From positions 62,001 through 126,000 of the forward strand of contig NZ_JAHKRC010000006.1 in the NCBI RefSeq assembly GCF_019345465.1: a stretch of 64,000 nt of DNA. The letters are read 5' to 3'. Shown piece after piece: positions 17,458 through 26,854 of this stretch; the stretch's first letter is position 1, and the number at the start of each line of letters is the position of its first letter. The notes below the pieces were generated by a model. That model did no database searches and was not told the DNA's origin. It saw nothing but the letters and a program-made list of their open reading frames with translations. The position numbers were made by a program, and so were the translations under genes. The DNA is from Pseudomonas sp. NKUCC02_KPG. GTDB taxonomy: Bacteria > Pseudomonadota > Gammaproteobacteria > Pseudomonadales > Pseudomonadaceae.

Positions 17458-18360
17458 ATGACTCTTATCCACCTCCCTGCAAACTGTTCCATTGACGAGG
17501 TTGTAAGCTGTTTAGATTCGGATGGGTATTGCATCATCGATAATGCCGTAAGCGATGATGTCGTAGATGCTGTTAATGATCAAATCCAGCCGTATTTAGA
17601 CCGCACGCCAGAGGGGGAGAATAATGCTTTAGGCAAGCTCACGCGTCGCTGTGGTGCCGTTCCAGGAAGATCGACAGCATCTCACGCGATGGTCATGCAC
17701 CCCATCGTACTCGGCGCAACTAGGAAGTTTTTGTGCAGAAACTCTTCCAACATCCAACTCAATCTTACACAGGTTATTTGCATAGATCCTGGACAGAAAG
17801 CGCAGTTTTTGCACCGAGATGAGGGCGCGTGGGACTGGTATGATCATTTCCCAGTGAATTTCCATATTGAAGTAAGTACAATTTGGGCAATGGACGATTT
17901 CACCGAAGAGAATGGCGCCACTCGGGTTATACCTGGTAGCCATAAGCATAGCTTGCTTCCACTTAGCTTTACACAAGCTGACTCGCTTGCTGCCGAGATG
18001 AAGAAAGGCTCTGTATTGATTTATACCGGCAAAACTATTCACGGGGGCGGAGAAAACAAATCCAAGGGAAGTCGCCGGGCGTTGAATATTGATTATTGCG
18101 TCGGCTGGGTTCGTCAAGAGGAGAATCAATACCTTTCAATTCCAATAGAGGTTGCTAAGACCTTTCCCGATGAGCTTCAGCGGTTAATTGGCTACGAAAT
18201 GGGGGCTGCAAGTATGGGCTACGTCAGGGAGTTTGAAGATCCACGTGTGGCGCTTTATCCAGAAGAACCATTTGATCAGAAATTTTTTATTGAGCTTCTG
18301 GAGAAAAGCTCACGGTTTTCGAATATTGCGAAAAGCGTATATAATTACGTTAAAAAATAA
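17458..18360 (+). CDS. Phytanoyl-CoA dioxygenase (PhyH) family protein
   Basis: A 300-residue Fe(II)/2-oxoglutarate oxygenase of the PhyH family, which hydroxylate small molecules and include halogenase and ectoine-hydroxylase relatives. The metal triad is visible: His119 and Asp121 in FLHRDEGAWDW and His195 in KTIHGGGENKS, with Arg206 or Arg207 (GSRRALN) for 2-oxoglutarate. The presence of Asp121 argues against a halogenase. A GGAG ribosome site precedes the ATG. It is divergent from the broken LuxR-type gene. The natural substrate is not evident. Confidence 0.88.
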   Translation: MTLIHLPANCSIDEVVSCLDSDGYCIIDNAVSDDVVDAVNDQIQPYLDRTPEGENNALGKLTRRCGAVPGRSTASHAMVMHPIVLGATRKFLCRNSSNIQLNLTQVICIDPGQKAQFLHRDEGAWDWYDHFPVNFHIEVSTIWAMDDFTEENGATRVIPGSHKHSLLPLSFTQADSLAAEMKKGSVLIYTGKTIHGGGENKSKGSRRALNIDYCVGWVRQEENQYLSIPIEVAKTFPDELQRLIGYEMGAASMGYVREFEDPRVALYPEEPFDQKFFIELLEKSSRFSNIAKSVYNYVKK

Positions 18361-18427
18361 TCAGTCGTTAGTAGTCGTTACGCTATCCAACCGCACCGGC
18401 TGAACTCGGTTGCCAAGGCACTTGGTC

Positions 18428-18449
18428 AAGCCGCTTTTATTAGCGGCTT
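18428..18449 (+). terminator. Hairpin after the PhyH gene
   Basis: AAGCCGC-TTTTATTA-GCGGCTT, a perfect 7-bp stem 67 bases after the stop. No clear U-tract follows. The rest of 18361-18677 holds nothing I recognise. Confidence 0.45.
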
Positions 18450-18677
18450 ACTGTTATCCAGTAATTATTTAGACCTGCGCTCCCATGGCCTATCGTCGGC
18501 TGATTCCATTTCTAGCCAGCATCCGTTCAGGCGCTGTTAACTGCGGATGCGCCAGCGGCGCTTAATCCCGTCCCTCAGAACATGACATAAATCTCAACCT
18601 GACTTTCCGCCCTCCGCGTGAGGTTGAATGGGATATCTTGTTGAGGCGTCAATCCGCTCAACCATTCAGGGAAGTCA

Positions 18678-19556
18678 ATGCTGAGCTCACTCGTATCAAA
18701 TGGTCAGCAACCTGCGTCCTGCCGATCAGAACTGGCGGTGCCGTGGTGGAGCTTTACCAAGACCCTCCTGGCCGCTACCGCTCTGTCTTTGGTGCGTGAT
18801 GGACGGCTCGGACTGGACGCCCCGGTTCGTGATCAACCGTTCACATTACGCCAACTGCTTCGACATGAGGCAGGGCTCGCCGACTATGGTGAGCTTGCGG
18901 ATTATCACGCCGCTGTCGCTAACGATGAGGCTCCATGGTCAGTAGACGAAATGATGCGGCGCCTTGAGGGTGCCCGGCTTCGATATAGCCCCGGAACCGG
19001 ATGGCGTTACTCCAATGTGGGTTACCTGCTTGTAGGCAGACTTATTGAGCAGGTGACCGATCTGTCGCTTGAAGAGGCAGTGGCTCGATACGCACTGATG
19101 CCTACGGGACTTTCCAATGTTTATTTCGCTAAAACGCGAGCAGATTTACGAGACTCCTGCCTTGGAAATCAATCAAATTACGACCCTGGCTGGGTCTATC
19201 ACGGCTTGCTGATCGGCCCCATTTCGCAAGCAGCGCTATTCCTCGACCGACTTCTCGCGGGGCATCTCCTCCCTGCGGGCTTGCTCCAGGAAATGCAGGA
19301 AGCAAAAACTTTGGGCAGCCCGATTCCAGGACGCCCATGGATTACACCGGGGTATGGTCTGGGTTTGATGCTGGGTCCGATTGAAGGGGGCTTTACCCTC
19401 TGCGGACACACAGGTTGCGGGCCTGGTGGCGTCATTGCCGTTTACCGTATCTGCGACGGCGACGCATCGGCGTGCTGTGCTGTTTTTGACGAAGGTAGCA
19501 GTGAAGGATCCGTCGAAACCCTCGTTGTCGATAAGCTGTTACAGGCTTTGGGGTAG
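18678..19556 (+). CDS. Serine beta-lactamase-like hydrolase (class C / esterase fold)
   Basis: A 292-residue penicillin-binding-protein-fold hydrolase. Motifs of the fold are complete: Ser25-x-x-Lys28 in WWSFTKT, Tyr111-Ser-Asn113 in WRYSNVGYL, and HTG in LCGHTGCGPGG near residue 248, in place of KTG. HTG is usual in class C-type esterases and D-aminopeptidases. No signal peptide is seen, so it is probably a cytoplasmic esterase or peptidase rather than an antibiotic-resistance enzyme. It is convergent with the flavin oxidoreductase gene, 10 bp apart. Confidence 0.8.
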   Translation: MLSSLVSNGQQPASCRSELAVPWWSFTKTLLAATALSLVRDGRLGLDAPVRDQPFTLRQLLRHEAGLADYGELADYHAAVANDEAPWSVDEMMRRLEGARLRYSPGTGWRYSNVGYLLVGRLIEQVTDLSLEEAVARYALMPTGLSNVYFAKTRADLRDSCLGNQSNYDPGWVYHGLLIGPISQAALFLDRLLAGHLLPAGLLQEMQEAKTLGSPIPGRPWITPGYGLGLMLGPIEGGFTLCGHTGCGPGGVIAVYRICDGDASACCAVFDEGSSEGSVETLVVDKLLQALG

Positions 19557-19566
19557 TGGGGTGGTG

Positions 19567-20673
19567 TCACGCCAACGTCAATTCACTGTCCTTGATATTC
19601 GCAATCGGCCCAAGGATCGAGGGGTCGAATTCGTCCAGGGCAGTATGGGTTGCCAGGCGGTGGGGAAGATCGGGGTTGGCCAGGGCGGCCTTGCCCAGCG
19701 CGATCATATCGGCGCCGTCTCGTAACACCTGCTCGGCGCGTTGCGGAACATCCAGGCCACCATTGGCGATGATCGTCACCTGTGGCGCATACCGGCGAGC
19801 CAACTCAACCAAGCTTGCATTTCCCTCTGCGAACGCCGGTTTCCAGGCCTCAAATTCCGTCACATGGATGAAGTCTATGCCAGCGTCCTTGAGCGAGCCA
19901 AAAATGACCTCGGCGGCTGCTTCGCCTTCAGGCCATTTATGTTCGTAGTCATTCACTTTGCTCTGTGAAATACGTACCCCGATGGGGGCAAGCGTGCCGA
20001 TGGCCGCTCTGACTGCCTTGATGACTTCCAGTGTCAGAGCAATCCGGCCAGCGACGTTACCGCCCCAGCGGTCGTCTCTCTGATTGGTGTAGCCGGTCAG
20101 GAATTGATCCAGTAGATAGCCGTTCGCCCCATGGATTTCAACACCGTCGAAGCCCGCGGCACGGGTTGCCAGCACCGCCGCTTGTGCGAATCCCGCGATG
20201 GCATCGGCGATATCCTCATCACTCATCGCTTGGGGTAGCGGATACTGTCCCTCACCGTAATAGAACTTCATCTGCTTTCCTTTCGGTCGAACGGGCGAGG
20301 GTGCAGCGGTGGCCGTTTTAAAGCGGTTGCCCTGATTCAGCGCTCCAGCGTGCATGAGTTGTGCGAATACCGCGCCATGCCGGGCATGAACACGATCGGT
20401 CACACCACGCCAGGCCTGAGCCTGTTCAACATCGCTGATCCCCGGTTGGAAGGGGTAACCCTGAGCATACTTCTGATCGGTGTACAGCCCTTCGGTAATG
20501 ACCAGACCAAAGCGGCCTTTTGCGAATCGCTCGTAGTAACGCGCCATCTCAGCGGTCGCCAGGCCCGCCTCGGTAGCACTGACACGGGTCATGGGTGCTA
20601 CGGCAAGGCGATTCCTCAATCTGAGGCGGCCAATATCATACTGAGTTAAAATCCGCTGATCGTAGTCATTCAT
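19567..20673 (-). CDS. NADH:flavin oxidoreductase, old yellow enzyme family
   Basis: A 368-residue TIM-barrel flavoprotein that reduces activated C=C bonds, nitro compounds or quinones with NAD(P)H. Visible signatures are RNRLAVAPMTR near residue 20, the substrate-binding pair in EIHGANGYLLDQF near residue 180 (HGAN), DDRWGGNVAGR, and the C-terminal FMN phosphate segment ADMIALGKAALANPDLP. The HGAN pattern, with the shorter form of the barrel, fits the xenobiotic reductase/YqjM side or a related branch. The divergent LysR gene, 110 bp away, is its likely regulator. Confidence 0.92.
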   Translation of the reverse strand: MNDYDQRILTQYDIGRLRLRNRLAVAPMTRVSATEAGLATAEMARYYERFAKGRFGLVITEGLYTDQKYAQGYPFQPGISDVEQAQAWRGVTDRVHARHGAVFAQLMHAGALNQGNRFKTATAAPSPVRPKGKQMKFYYGEGQYPLPQAMSDEDIADAIAGFAQAAVLATRAAGFDGVEIHGANGYLLDQFLTGYTNQRDDRWGGNVAGRIALTLEVIKAVRAAIGTLAPIGVRISQSKVNDYEHKWPEGEAAAEVIFGSLKDAGIDFIHVTEFEAWKPAFAEGNASLVELARRYAPQVTIIANGGLDVPQRAEQVLRDGADMIALGKAALANPDLPHRLATHTALDEFDPSILGPIANIKDSELTLA

Positions 20674-20783
20674 TCAGTCAGTCCTCATTCATCCAAGATG
20701 CTTTTAAATAGCGATGTAGAGGACGATAAACCTGGCTTGAAACGCTGAGAAGCCAGCAAAAACGATAAGCCGCTTTATCAAAA

Positions 20784-21677
20784 ATGGATGTAATGATGCA
20801 AATTCCAGATGTGGAAGTGTTCAGCGCCATTGCCGAAAGCGGCAGTCTTTCGGCAGCCGCTCGACGACTCGGCCTGGCGCCCATGACAGTGTCTCGCAGG
20901 CTGGCATCGCTTGAAGGTGAACTAGGCGTTCGACTGTTTCATCGAACAACGCGCTCCGTCTCACTGACGGCCGAAGGCGAAAAATTTCTCCCCTTTGCAA
21001 CGACGCTGTTGGAAGCCAGTGAGGGGGCGAGGGTCAGTTTGAAATCCAATGCCGGAGCTGCCAGCGGTGTCTTGAAGGTAACTGCTCCCACCGTGTTCGG
21101 GCAGGCAGTGATCATGCCGCTGATTCCCGCTCTCCTGGCAGAACACCCGGCGCTGCGGGTTGATCTGACACTATCAGACAGCATTGTGGACATTGTCGGT
21201 CTCGGGATCGATGTCGCGGTGCGCATCTCGACCCTGCGAGACTCGACTTTAATCGCGCGTCCCCTCGCACCGAACCCTAGAGTGCTGTGCGCCAGTCCGT
21301 TGTACCTGGAGCGCCACGGCATACCCGCTACGATGGACGCACTGTTGAGCCACCGCCGCATAGCGTTGCATGGGATGCCTTTCTGGCCGTTCATGCGTGA
21401 CGGTGAAGCGGTTTCCATGCGGGCGGAGGGCGTTTTTTCGGCCAACAGTGTCGAGGCGGTGCGCACGGCGAGCAGGCAAGGCTTGGGGATTGCGATGCTC
21501 ACGTACTGGGACATCCGTGATGATCTGGCTGCTGGAAGCCTTTGCGTGGTTGAATTGGAGGATGTTGACCCGGAACAACTGTTCATCACCGCACTATTGC
21601 CCACTCGTCAGCACGTGCCCCATAGAGTAGGAGTGTTCCTTCAGCGCCTGGAGGCAGTGCTCAATCCCCGCGACTAA
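20784..21677 (+). CDS. LysR-family transcriptional regulator
   Basis: A 297-residue regulator with N-terminal winged HTH (FSAIAESGSLSAAARRLGLA, then RLFHRTTRSVSLTAEG) and a periplasmic-binding-protein-like effector domain. Divergent from the old yellow enzyme gene, so it probably controls that gene and itself from the shared 110-bp region. ATG codons at 20784, 20793 and 20796 are all possible starts. Confidence 0.9.
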   Translation: MDVMMQIPDVEVFSAIAESGSLSAAARRLGLAPMTVSRRLASLEGELGVRLFHRTTRSVSLTAEGEKFLPFATTLLEASEGARVSLKSNAGAASGVLKVTAPTVFGQAVIMPLIPALLAEHPALRVDLTLSDSIVDIVGLGIDVAVRISTLRDSTLIARPLAPNPRVLCASPLYLERHGIPATMDALLSHRRIALHGMPFWPFMRDGEAVSMRAEGVFSANSVEAVRTASRQGLGIAMLTYWDIRDDLAAGSLCVVELEDVDPEQLFITALLPTRQHVPHRVGVFLQRLEAVLNPRD

Positions 21678-21902
21678 TGTTCCGCGAATGCGTCGCCCGC
21701 AGCCTGATACCCACTCGCAGAGAGCGATAACAATCAGCGTTGATGGAGGCAGTAGAGGTGCACGTTCAGCCAGCGCACTGCGAATAAATCCGCTCCTGCA
21801 ACAGCGCGAGTGACCGCCGACAAAGCAGAACAGCTATCTTGGACTAGTTTTATCTGGATCACTGAAGCCTCCGACCCCAATTCAACCAGGCCAAAGTTCG
21901 TA

Positions 21903-22355
21903 ATGCTCAAAAAAATCGATTTGACGATCACCCACGATTACCTCAATCCATTTTCCTCGCCGGACGCCCCCAAACTAAGCCCGGAGCTGGTGGACTACCT
22001 GTTGGAGAGTGCCTGGTACTACCCCAAGCTGTGCCTGCAGATAAACTGCCCCGAAAATGAGCGAGAACGCCTGCAGCAAGCCATCAGCAATACCTTTGCA
22101 GAAAAGAGCGAGCAAGTCAGAGGGGATATTCTCATCCTGCGGCTGGAAGCGCTGACACTCCTGGGCATGGCACTGGTGGTGGGGCTGATAGGCAATGCGC
22201 TAGGCATTGAAAGCACCATTCCGGTGGCAGTATTTACCGTTACGGTGTGGATGCTGCTCTGGCGCAGCGCAGAGATATTTTTTCTGGATATCCGCAGCGC
22301 TTATCGGGAGTTGCGTAAGTACCGGCGCATAGCCAGCGCAACAAAGCAGTATTGA
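21903..22355 (+). CDS. Small membrane protein of unknown function
   Basis: Not recognised. From the ATG at 21903 a 150-residue protein starts MLKKIDLTITHDY; a longer frame from 21810 is possible but less likely. The first ~75 residues are soluble. Two hydrophobic helices follow near residues 80-120 (LTLLGMALVVGLIGNAL; PVAVFTVTVWMLL), then a basic tail. This layout matches small bacterial proteins of the RMD1/ DUF-type membrane family only loosely. No partner is evident from the flanks. Confidence 0.6.
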   Translation: MLKKIDLTITHDYLNPFSSPDAPKLSPELVDYLLESAWYYPKLCLQINCPENERERLQQAISNTFAEKSEQVRGDILILRLEALTLLGMALVVGLIGNALGIESTIPVAVFTVTVWMLLWRSAEIFFLDIRSAYRELRKYRRIASATKQY

Positions 22356-22459
22356 TTGAAAGTGTTGAGTCGCCGCTGATTTAACAAGTGCCCTCGAAGA
22401 CCCGCTCTTGGCAGACAGAAACGATACCATCAAGCAGTCCACGAAAATGGGAGTGACTT

Positions 22460-22515
22460 TTTATGGTCGCTTACGGCCTCTAGCAAAGGGCTGCTATCGA
22501 CCGACTCTGTTGAAA
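22460..22515. repeat. Degenerate dispersed palindrome (GGCCGAT family)
   Basis: TATGGTCGCTTACGGCC and GGGCTGCTATCGACCGACTC resemble the arms at 14294. The shared end GACTCTGTTGAAAAA is present. Confidence 0.45.
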
Positions 22516-22575
22516 AATCAGGGTCGCCCAAACAGCCTGGTCATTGACTGGTTACAACGTCTTTTTTGCACACCG

Positions 22576-23493
22576 CTACCCAACTTTGCGCAACGCATTG
22601 GCAACCAGCGTAAATGCGGGTGAGGGTTGTCGACGACTGGGGTAATACAGATAGTATCCGGGAAACGGTGGGCACCAATCTTCCAGCACCCGCATCAGCC
22701 TGCCTTCCCGAAGGTGCGGTTCAAACTCTTCTTCAGGGAGGTAAGCAATCCCCAGCCCGGCCAGTGTCGCATCCACGATATGGCTCGAGGTGTTGAAAAT
22801 CAGTTGGCCGTCCACTCGAACGTTCACCTGGTTATCCAGCTGCTCAAAGTCCCACACATAAAGCCCGCCTGAGGTCTGCATGCGTTGATTGATACAGCTA
22901 TGGCTCATCAAGTCGCGCGGGTTTTCGGGAACTCCACGGGCGGCAAAGTACGCTGGCAAGGCCACCACGGCCATCCGCAATGGCGGACCTATCGGCACTG
23001 CAATCATGTCTTTGTCGATGGTGTCACCCAGGCGCACGCCTGCATCAAAACGATCCGCCACGATGTTCCTGAATCCGTAATTGACGTCGAACTCAACGTT
23101 GATGTCCGGGTATTCGTGCAGCAGCGCAGTGAGTTTGGGCAGCAACGTTGTGCGCAGCACATGATCGCCGCAGGTAATGCGCACGGTACCCGCAGGCTTG
23201 TCGCGCATTTGCGTCAGAATATCCAGTTCTGCCTCGATTTCATCGAAGCGATTACCGATCGCTTGCAATAGCCGCTCGCCCGCGACGGTCGGCGAGACGC
23301 TGCGGGTGGTGCGCGTCAGCAACCTGATTTGCAGGCGTGCTTCCAGGCCGCTGATGGCCTGACTCAACGCAGACTGGGTAACACCCAGCACCCCGGCGGC
23401 GCGGGTGAAGCTGCCTTCGCGCGCCACTGTCACGAAAGACAGCAGATCGTTGAGGTTTCTTTTAACCATGGGGCGAAGCGCCTTTTGCAGCAA
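22576..23493 (-). CDS. LysR-family transcriptional regulator
   Basis: A 305-residue LysR protein (HTH segment FVTVAREGSFTRAAGVLGVTQ; RLLTRTTRSVSPTVAGE). The end of the effector domain has the PGYYLYYPSRRQPSPAF pattern found in the CrgA-like subgroup that regulates nearby MFS exporters or oxidoreductases. It is divergent from the NepI-like exporter gene with a ~100-bp gap and is the likely regulator of that gene and the following hydrolase. Confidence 0.9.
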   Translation of the reverse strand: MLQKALRPMVKRNLNDLLSFVTVAREGSFTRAAGVLGVTQSALSQAISGLEARLQIRLLTRTTRSVSPTVAGERLLQAIGNRFDEIEAELDILTQMRDKPAGTVRITCGDHVLRTTLLPKLTALLHEYPDINVEFDVNYGFRNIVADRFDAGVRLGDTIDKDMIAVPIGPPLRMAVVALPAYFAARGVPENPRDLMSHSCINQRMQTSGGLYVWDFEQLDNQVNVRVDGQLIFNTSSHIVDATLAGLGIAYLPEEEFEPHLREGRLMRVLEDWCPPFPGYYLYYPSRRQPSPAFTLVANALRKVG

Positions 23494-23597
23494 TTGATTA
23501 GCTGCACTTATAGCCCTGTTAAGTATTAATTAGCTAGTCCCGTGAGTGTTCGTTCGTCACCATTGCCGACATGAATACGAATGACGGTGAGGCACTG

Positions 23598-24806
23598 ATG
23601 AACACGGTTTCAACCAGCAGCGAGGCGCCGGCTTACTGGGGCGGTGTCTTTGCAATGACGCTGTGTGTGTTTGCCCTGATTGCTTCTGAGTTCATGCCTG
23701 TCAGCCTGCTGACGCCGATCGCCAGTGACCTTCAGGTTCCGCAGGGGATGGCCGGGCAGGGCATTGCGATTTCAGGGGCATTTGCCGTACTGACCAGCCT
23801 GTCGATCTCGTGGGTTGCCAGAACCCTCGATCGCAAGACTCTGCTGTTGGCACTGGCCGGGCTGATGGCTGTCTCGGGTGTGATCGTCGGGCTGGCCCCT
23901 GACTATCTGACCTACATGGTCGGCCGTGCGCTCATCGGTGTGGTCATCGGCGGCTTCTGGTCGATGTCTGCGGCGACGGCCATGCGCCTGGTACCCGCCC
24001 CGCAGGTGCCGAAAGCACTGGCCATCTTCAACGGCGGCAACGCGCTGGCTACCGTCATTGCCGCACCGCTGGGCAGCTACCTGGGCTCGATGATTGGCTG
24101 GCGCGGCGCTTTTTTCTGTGTGGTGCCCGTCGCGGCGGTTGCTTTCATCTGGATGTACATCAGCCTGCCGCCCATGAGGGTGGAATCACGCATTCCAGGC
24201 TCCGGGAACGTGTTCAAACTGTTCAAGAGTCGAACCGTGGCGCTGGGTATGGCCGGATGCGGAGCCTTTTTCATGGGGCAGTTTGCGCTGTTCACCTATC
24301 TGCGGCCTTTCCTTGAAACGGTCACGCGGGTCGATGTATCCACGTTGTCGCTGATCTTGCTGGTGATCGGGGCCGCAGGCTTCATCGGCACGCTGATCAT
24401 CGGCCGGTTTCTAAAGCGCAGCCTTCTGCGGACATTGATAGCAATTCCAGTCTTGATGGCGTTGATCGCCCTGGCACTGATCCCTTTTGGCCGCTCGACC
24501 ATTGTGGTTGCTGTGCTGTTGGGTTTATGGGGGCTGTTGGCGACTGCGGCCCCGGTGGGCTGGTGGAGCTGGATTGCTCAAGCCTTGCCAGGTAATGCCG
24601 AGGCTGGCGGCGGCCTGATGGTAGCCGTGATTCAACTGGCCATTGCGCTGGGCTCTACCGTTGGCGGGTTGCTGTTCGACAGTCGCGGCTATCAGACCAC
24701 TTTTGTCGCCAGCGCAGCCGTGCTGCTGCTGGGCGCAGCGGTGACCCTGCAGGCGTCACGCTCGACATCTTCTGCGTCGCACCTGGCACAGGTGCCAAGT
24801 CGGTAA
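23598..24806 (+). CDS. MFS exporter, NepI-like (DHA1 family)
   Basis: A 402-residue, twelve-helix drug:proton antiporter-type MFS protein. It closely resembles E. coli NepI, a purine-ribonucleoside exporter: EFMPVSLLTPIASDL, GMAGQGIAISG, GRALIGVVIGGFWSMSA, MRLVPAPQVPKAL and PVGWWSWIAQAL line up with it. The ATG at 23598 is chosen because GGTGAGG lies at the right distance, while the ATG at 23571 lacks a site. It is followed 54 bp later by a secreted hydrolase gene. NepI-like proteins in Pseudomonas may export other compounds, so the substrate is inferred only by family. Confidence 0.85.
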   Translation: MNTVSTSSEAPAYWGGVFAMTLCVFALIASEFMPVSLLTPIASDLQVPQGMAGQGIAISGAFAVLTSLSISWVARTLDRKTLLLALAGLMAVSGVIVGLAPDYLTYMVGRALIGVVIGGFWSMSAATAMRLVPAPQVPKALAIFNGGNALATVIAAPLGSYLGSMIGWRGAFFCVVPVAAVAFIWMYISLPPMRVESRIPGSGNVFKLFKSRTVALGMAGCGAFFMGQFALFTYLRPFLETVTRVDVSTLSLILLVIGAAGFIGTLIIGRFLKRSLLRTLIAIPVLMALIALALIPFGRSTIVVAVLLGLWGLLATAAPVGWWSWIAQALPGNAEAGGGLMVAVIQLAIALGSTVGGLLFDSRGYQTTFVASAAVLLLGAAVTLQASRSTSSASHLAQVPSR

Positions 24807-24860
24807 ACCGTGCAAATCACGTTCTTTCAACACTGATGACTGCGCATAGAGGGAGATCCA

Positions 24861-25886
24861 ATGAAAAAGCTCATTGTTTTAATCACGTTACTGGTCAGTT
24901 CACTCTCAGCGACAGGAGCCGATATGTCCAACGGCGCGGATAACTTCTATACCAGCGATAAAGTGACCGTGCAAAAGGTCAGTTTTAAAAATCAGTATCA
25001 AATGAATGTGTCGGGCAATCTGTTTATCCCCAAAAACCGCGACGATACAACCAGGAGCCCAGCGATTGTTGTTGGCCATCCGATGGGGGCGGTCAAGGAG
25101 CAAAGCGCTAACCTGTATGCCACGAAAATGGCCGAAAAAGGCTTCGTGACGTTGTCCCTGGATCTTTCATTCTGGGGTGAAAGCAAAGGGCTACCGCGTA
25201 ATGCAGTCTCGCCGGATATTTATGCCGAGGACTTCAGCGCGGCAGTGGATTTTCTTGGCACACGCCCTTTTATCGACAAGGAGCGTATTGGTGCACTCGG
25301 CATCTGTGGCAGCGCCAGCTTCGTCATCAGCGCGGCCAAGATCGACCCGCGCATGAAAGCCATCGCAACGGTCAGCATGTATGACATGGGCGCCGCCAAT
25401 CGCAATGGCTTGAAGCATGGGCAGACGCTTGAGCAGCGCAAAGAGACTATCGCTCAAGCCGCTCAGCAGCGTTACGTAGAGTTCACGGGCGGTGAAACCC
25501 TTTATACCAGCGGCACGGTGCACCAACTGGATGAAAATACTCACCCGATCCAGCGTGAGTTCTATGATTTCTATCGCACACCCCGCGGCGAATACACACC
25601 CGCCAGCTCGACCAAAGAGCTGACCACGCACCCGACGCTTACCAGCAATATCAAATTCATGAACTTCTATCCGTTCAACGACATCGAGACGATTTCACCT
25701 CGTCCGATGCTGTTTATTGCTGGAGCGGATGCGCACTCGAGAGAGTTCAGCGAAGAAGCTTACAAGCTCGCGGGTCAGCCCAAGGAGCTGGTCATTATTC
25801 CTGGAGCGGGTCATGTTGACCTTTATGACCGCGTCGACCTCATTCCTTTCGACACCCTGGCGAGCTTTTTTCAACGTCATCTGTAG
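24861..25886 (+). CDS. Exported alpha/beta hydrolase (YcjY / dienelactone hydrolase-like)
   Basis: A 341-residue protein with a signal peptide (MKKLIVLITLLVSSLSATGA) and an alpha/beta-hydrolase domain. The nucleophile elbow reads LGICGSASF, so the nucleophile is a cysteine, as in dienelactone hydrolase and in the YcjY-like group, followed by the family segment VSMYDMGAANRNG. The Asp is in LFIAGADAHS and the His in GAGHVDLYD. It probably cleaves an ester or lactone in the periplasm. It lies 54 bp behind the NepI-like exporter gene and may share its transcript and LysR control. Confidence 0.85.
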   Translation: MKKLIVLITLLVSSLSATGADMSNGADNFYTSDKVTVQKVSFKNQYQMNVSGNLFIPKNRDDTTRSPAIVVGHPMGAVKEQSANLYATKMAEKGFVTLSLDLSFWGESKGLPRNAVSPDIYAEDFSAAVDFLGTRPFIDKERIGALGICGSASFVISAAKIDPRMKAIATVSMYDMGAANRNGLKHGQTLEQRKETIAQAAQQRYVEFTGGETLYTSGTVHQLDENTHPIQREFYDFYRTPRGEYTPASSTKELTTHPTLTSNIKFMNFYPFNDIETISPRPMLFIAGADAHSREFSEEAYKLAGQPKELVIIPGAGHVDLYDRVDLIPFDTLASFFQRHL

Positions 25887-26150
25887 CCGCTGAGGAGCGC
25901 AGCGAAGCAGTCGTAAAGTCAGCTTGCGCGGTTAATCAGGGATACCGCGTGTGTCGGTTTTACGACCGCTTCGCGCTCGATCGCAGCCTTCGTTCCTCGT
26001 CAGCGACTACACGCGGGATAGGTGACGAGTCTGTAGTCGCTGACGAGTCGTGCGAGGCTGCGATCGGCTGCGAAGCAGTCGTAAAGTCAGCTTGCGCGGT
26101 TGATCAGGGATACCGCGTGTACCGGTTTGGCGACCGCTTTGCGCTCGTTC
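25884..26150. repeat. REP/BIME-like repeat cluster
   Basis: A ~78-bp unit occurs twice in direct orientation (25901-25979 and 26070-26147). Each is an imperfect palindrome with arms such as GCGAAGCAGTCGTAAA and TTTTACGACCGCTTCGC. Between them lies GTCAGCGACTAC facing GTAGTCGCTGAC. The elements recur at 60061-60345. This is the usual layout of Pseudomonas REP doublets, which lie between genes and are spread by RAYT enzymes. Confidence 0.85.
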
Positions 26151-26152
26151 GA

Positions 26153-26683
26153 TCAGTCTTCGCAAAACCTGATCCGGTTACCGAACGGGTCATGGACTTC
26201 CAGTACCTTGCCCCAGCCCTGCTGGACAATTTCGGGACGGCCGTACCCGTATTGCCTGGACAGTAATTCATCGCGAAGCAGCTCGATATTATGCATGGGC
26301 ACAAATACCGTGGTCCCGGGGCTCGCATCACCGTGATGTTCAGAAAGGTGGATGCGCAAGCCGTTGCGAATGATCCCCAGATAGAGAGGCAGGCCAGCCT
26401 CGAAGCGGTGCTCGAACTCGACGTGAAAGCCCAGGAAACCAAGGTAAAACTCACGTGCCTTGGCTTCGTCGAGCATGCGCAACAGGGGGATGGGGCTTTC
26501 GAACGTTATCGCTGGCGAGGCAGTTTGCGGGTGCAGCAGCGCTGACGCTGTGTTCCAGTTCTGATAGCCCAGTTGCTGGGCTATCAACTCCAGCGCGGTC
26601 GAGTGGGTGATCTCTTGCCCGCGGGTTTTCAGCACTGCACGCAGTCGTTTGGCCATCTGCTTGGCGTGTTCAATGGAAATCAT
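26153..26683 (-). CDS. Glyoxalase/bleomycin-resistance superfamily protein
   Basis: A 176-residue protein. The first ~60 residues are a helical, mobilisation-protein-like domain (SIEHAKQMAKRLRAVLKTRG, then LELIAQQLGYQNWNTASALL). The rest is a vicinal-oxygen-chelate domain with the pattern AREFYLGFLGFHVEFEHRF and a C-terminal VHDPFGNRIRFCE. This two-part layout is common for proteins annotated as glyoxalase superfamily protein; function unknown. AGGAGG sits just before the ATG at 26683, so the longer upstream frame is rejected. The 3' end abuts the REP cluster. Confidence 0.85.
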   Translation of the reverse strand: MISIEHAKQMAKRLRAVLKTRGQEITHSTALELIAQQLGYQNWNTASALLHPQTASPAITFESPIPLLRMLDEAKAREFYLGFLGFHVEFEHRFEAGLPLYLGIIRNGLRIHLSEHHGDASPGTTVFVPMHNIELLRDELLSRQYGYGRPEIVQQGWGKVLEVHDPFGNRIRFCED

Positions 26684-26854
26684 CGTTCCTCCTGGAGTCG
26701 AGTCAGTCAGGTGCTCGCGTTGCCAAACCTCGACTGCAAGAAAATCGACAGGGTTCGGGTTTTTCAAAAATACTTTCACCAGTCCCTTGGGGTGCGAGCG
26801 GCAGGCAGTATCAGCCGGCGCCCAGCATACCCAGTTTGATGAGCCCTAAACAGA

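Noticed and set aside
18678..19556. Antibiotic-resistance beta-lactamase
   Set aside because: The S-x-x-K, YSN and HTG motifs fit the fold, but there is no signal peptide and HTG replaces KTG, which favours an esterase or peptidase.
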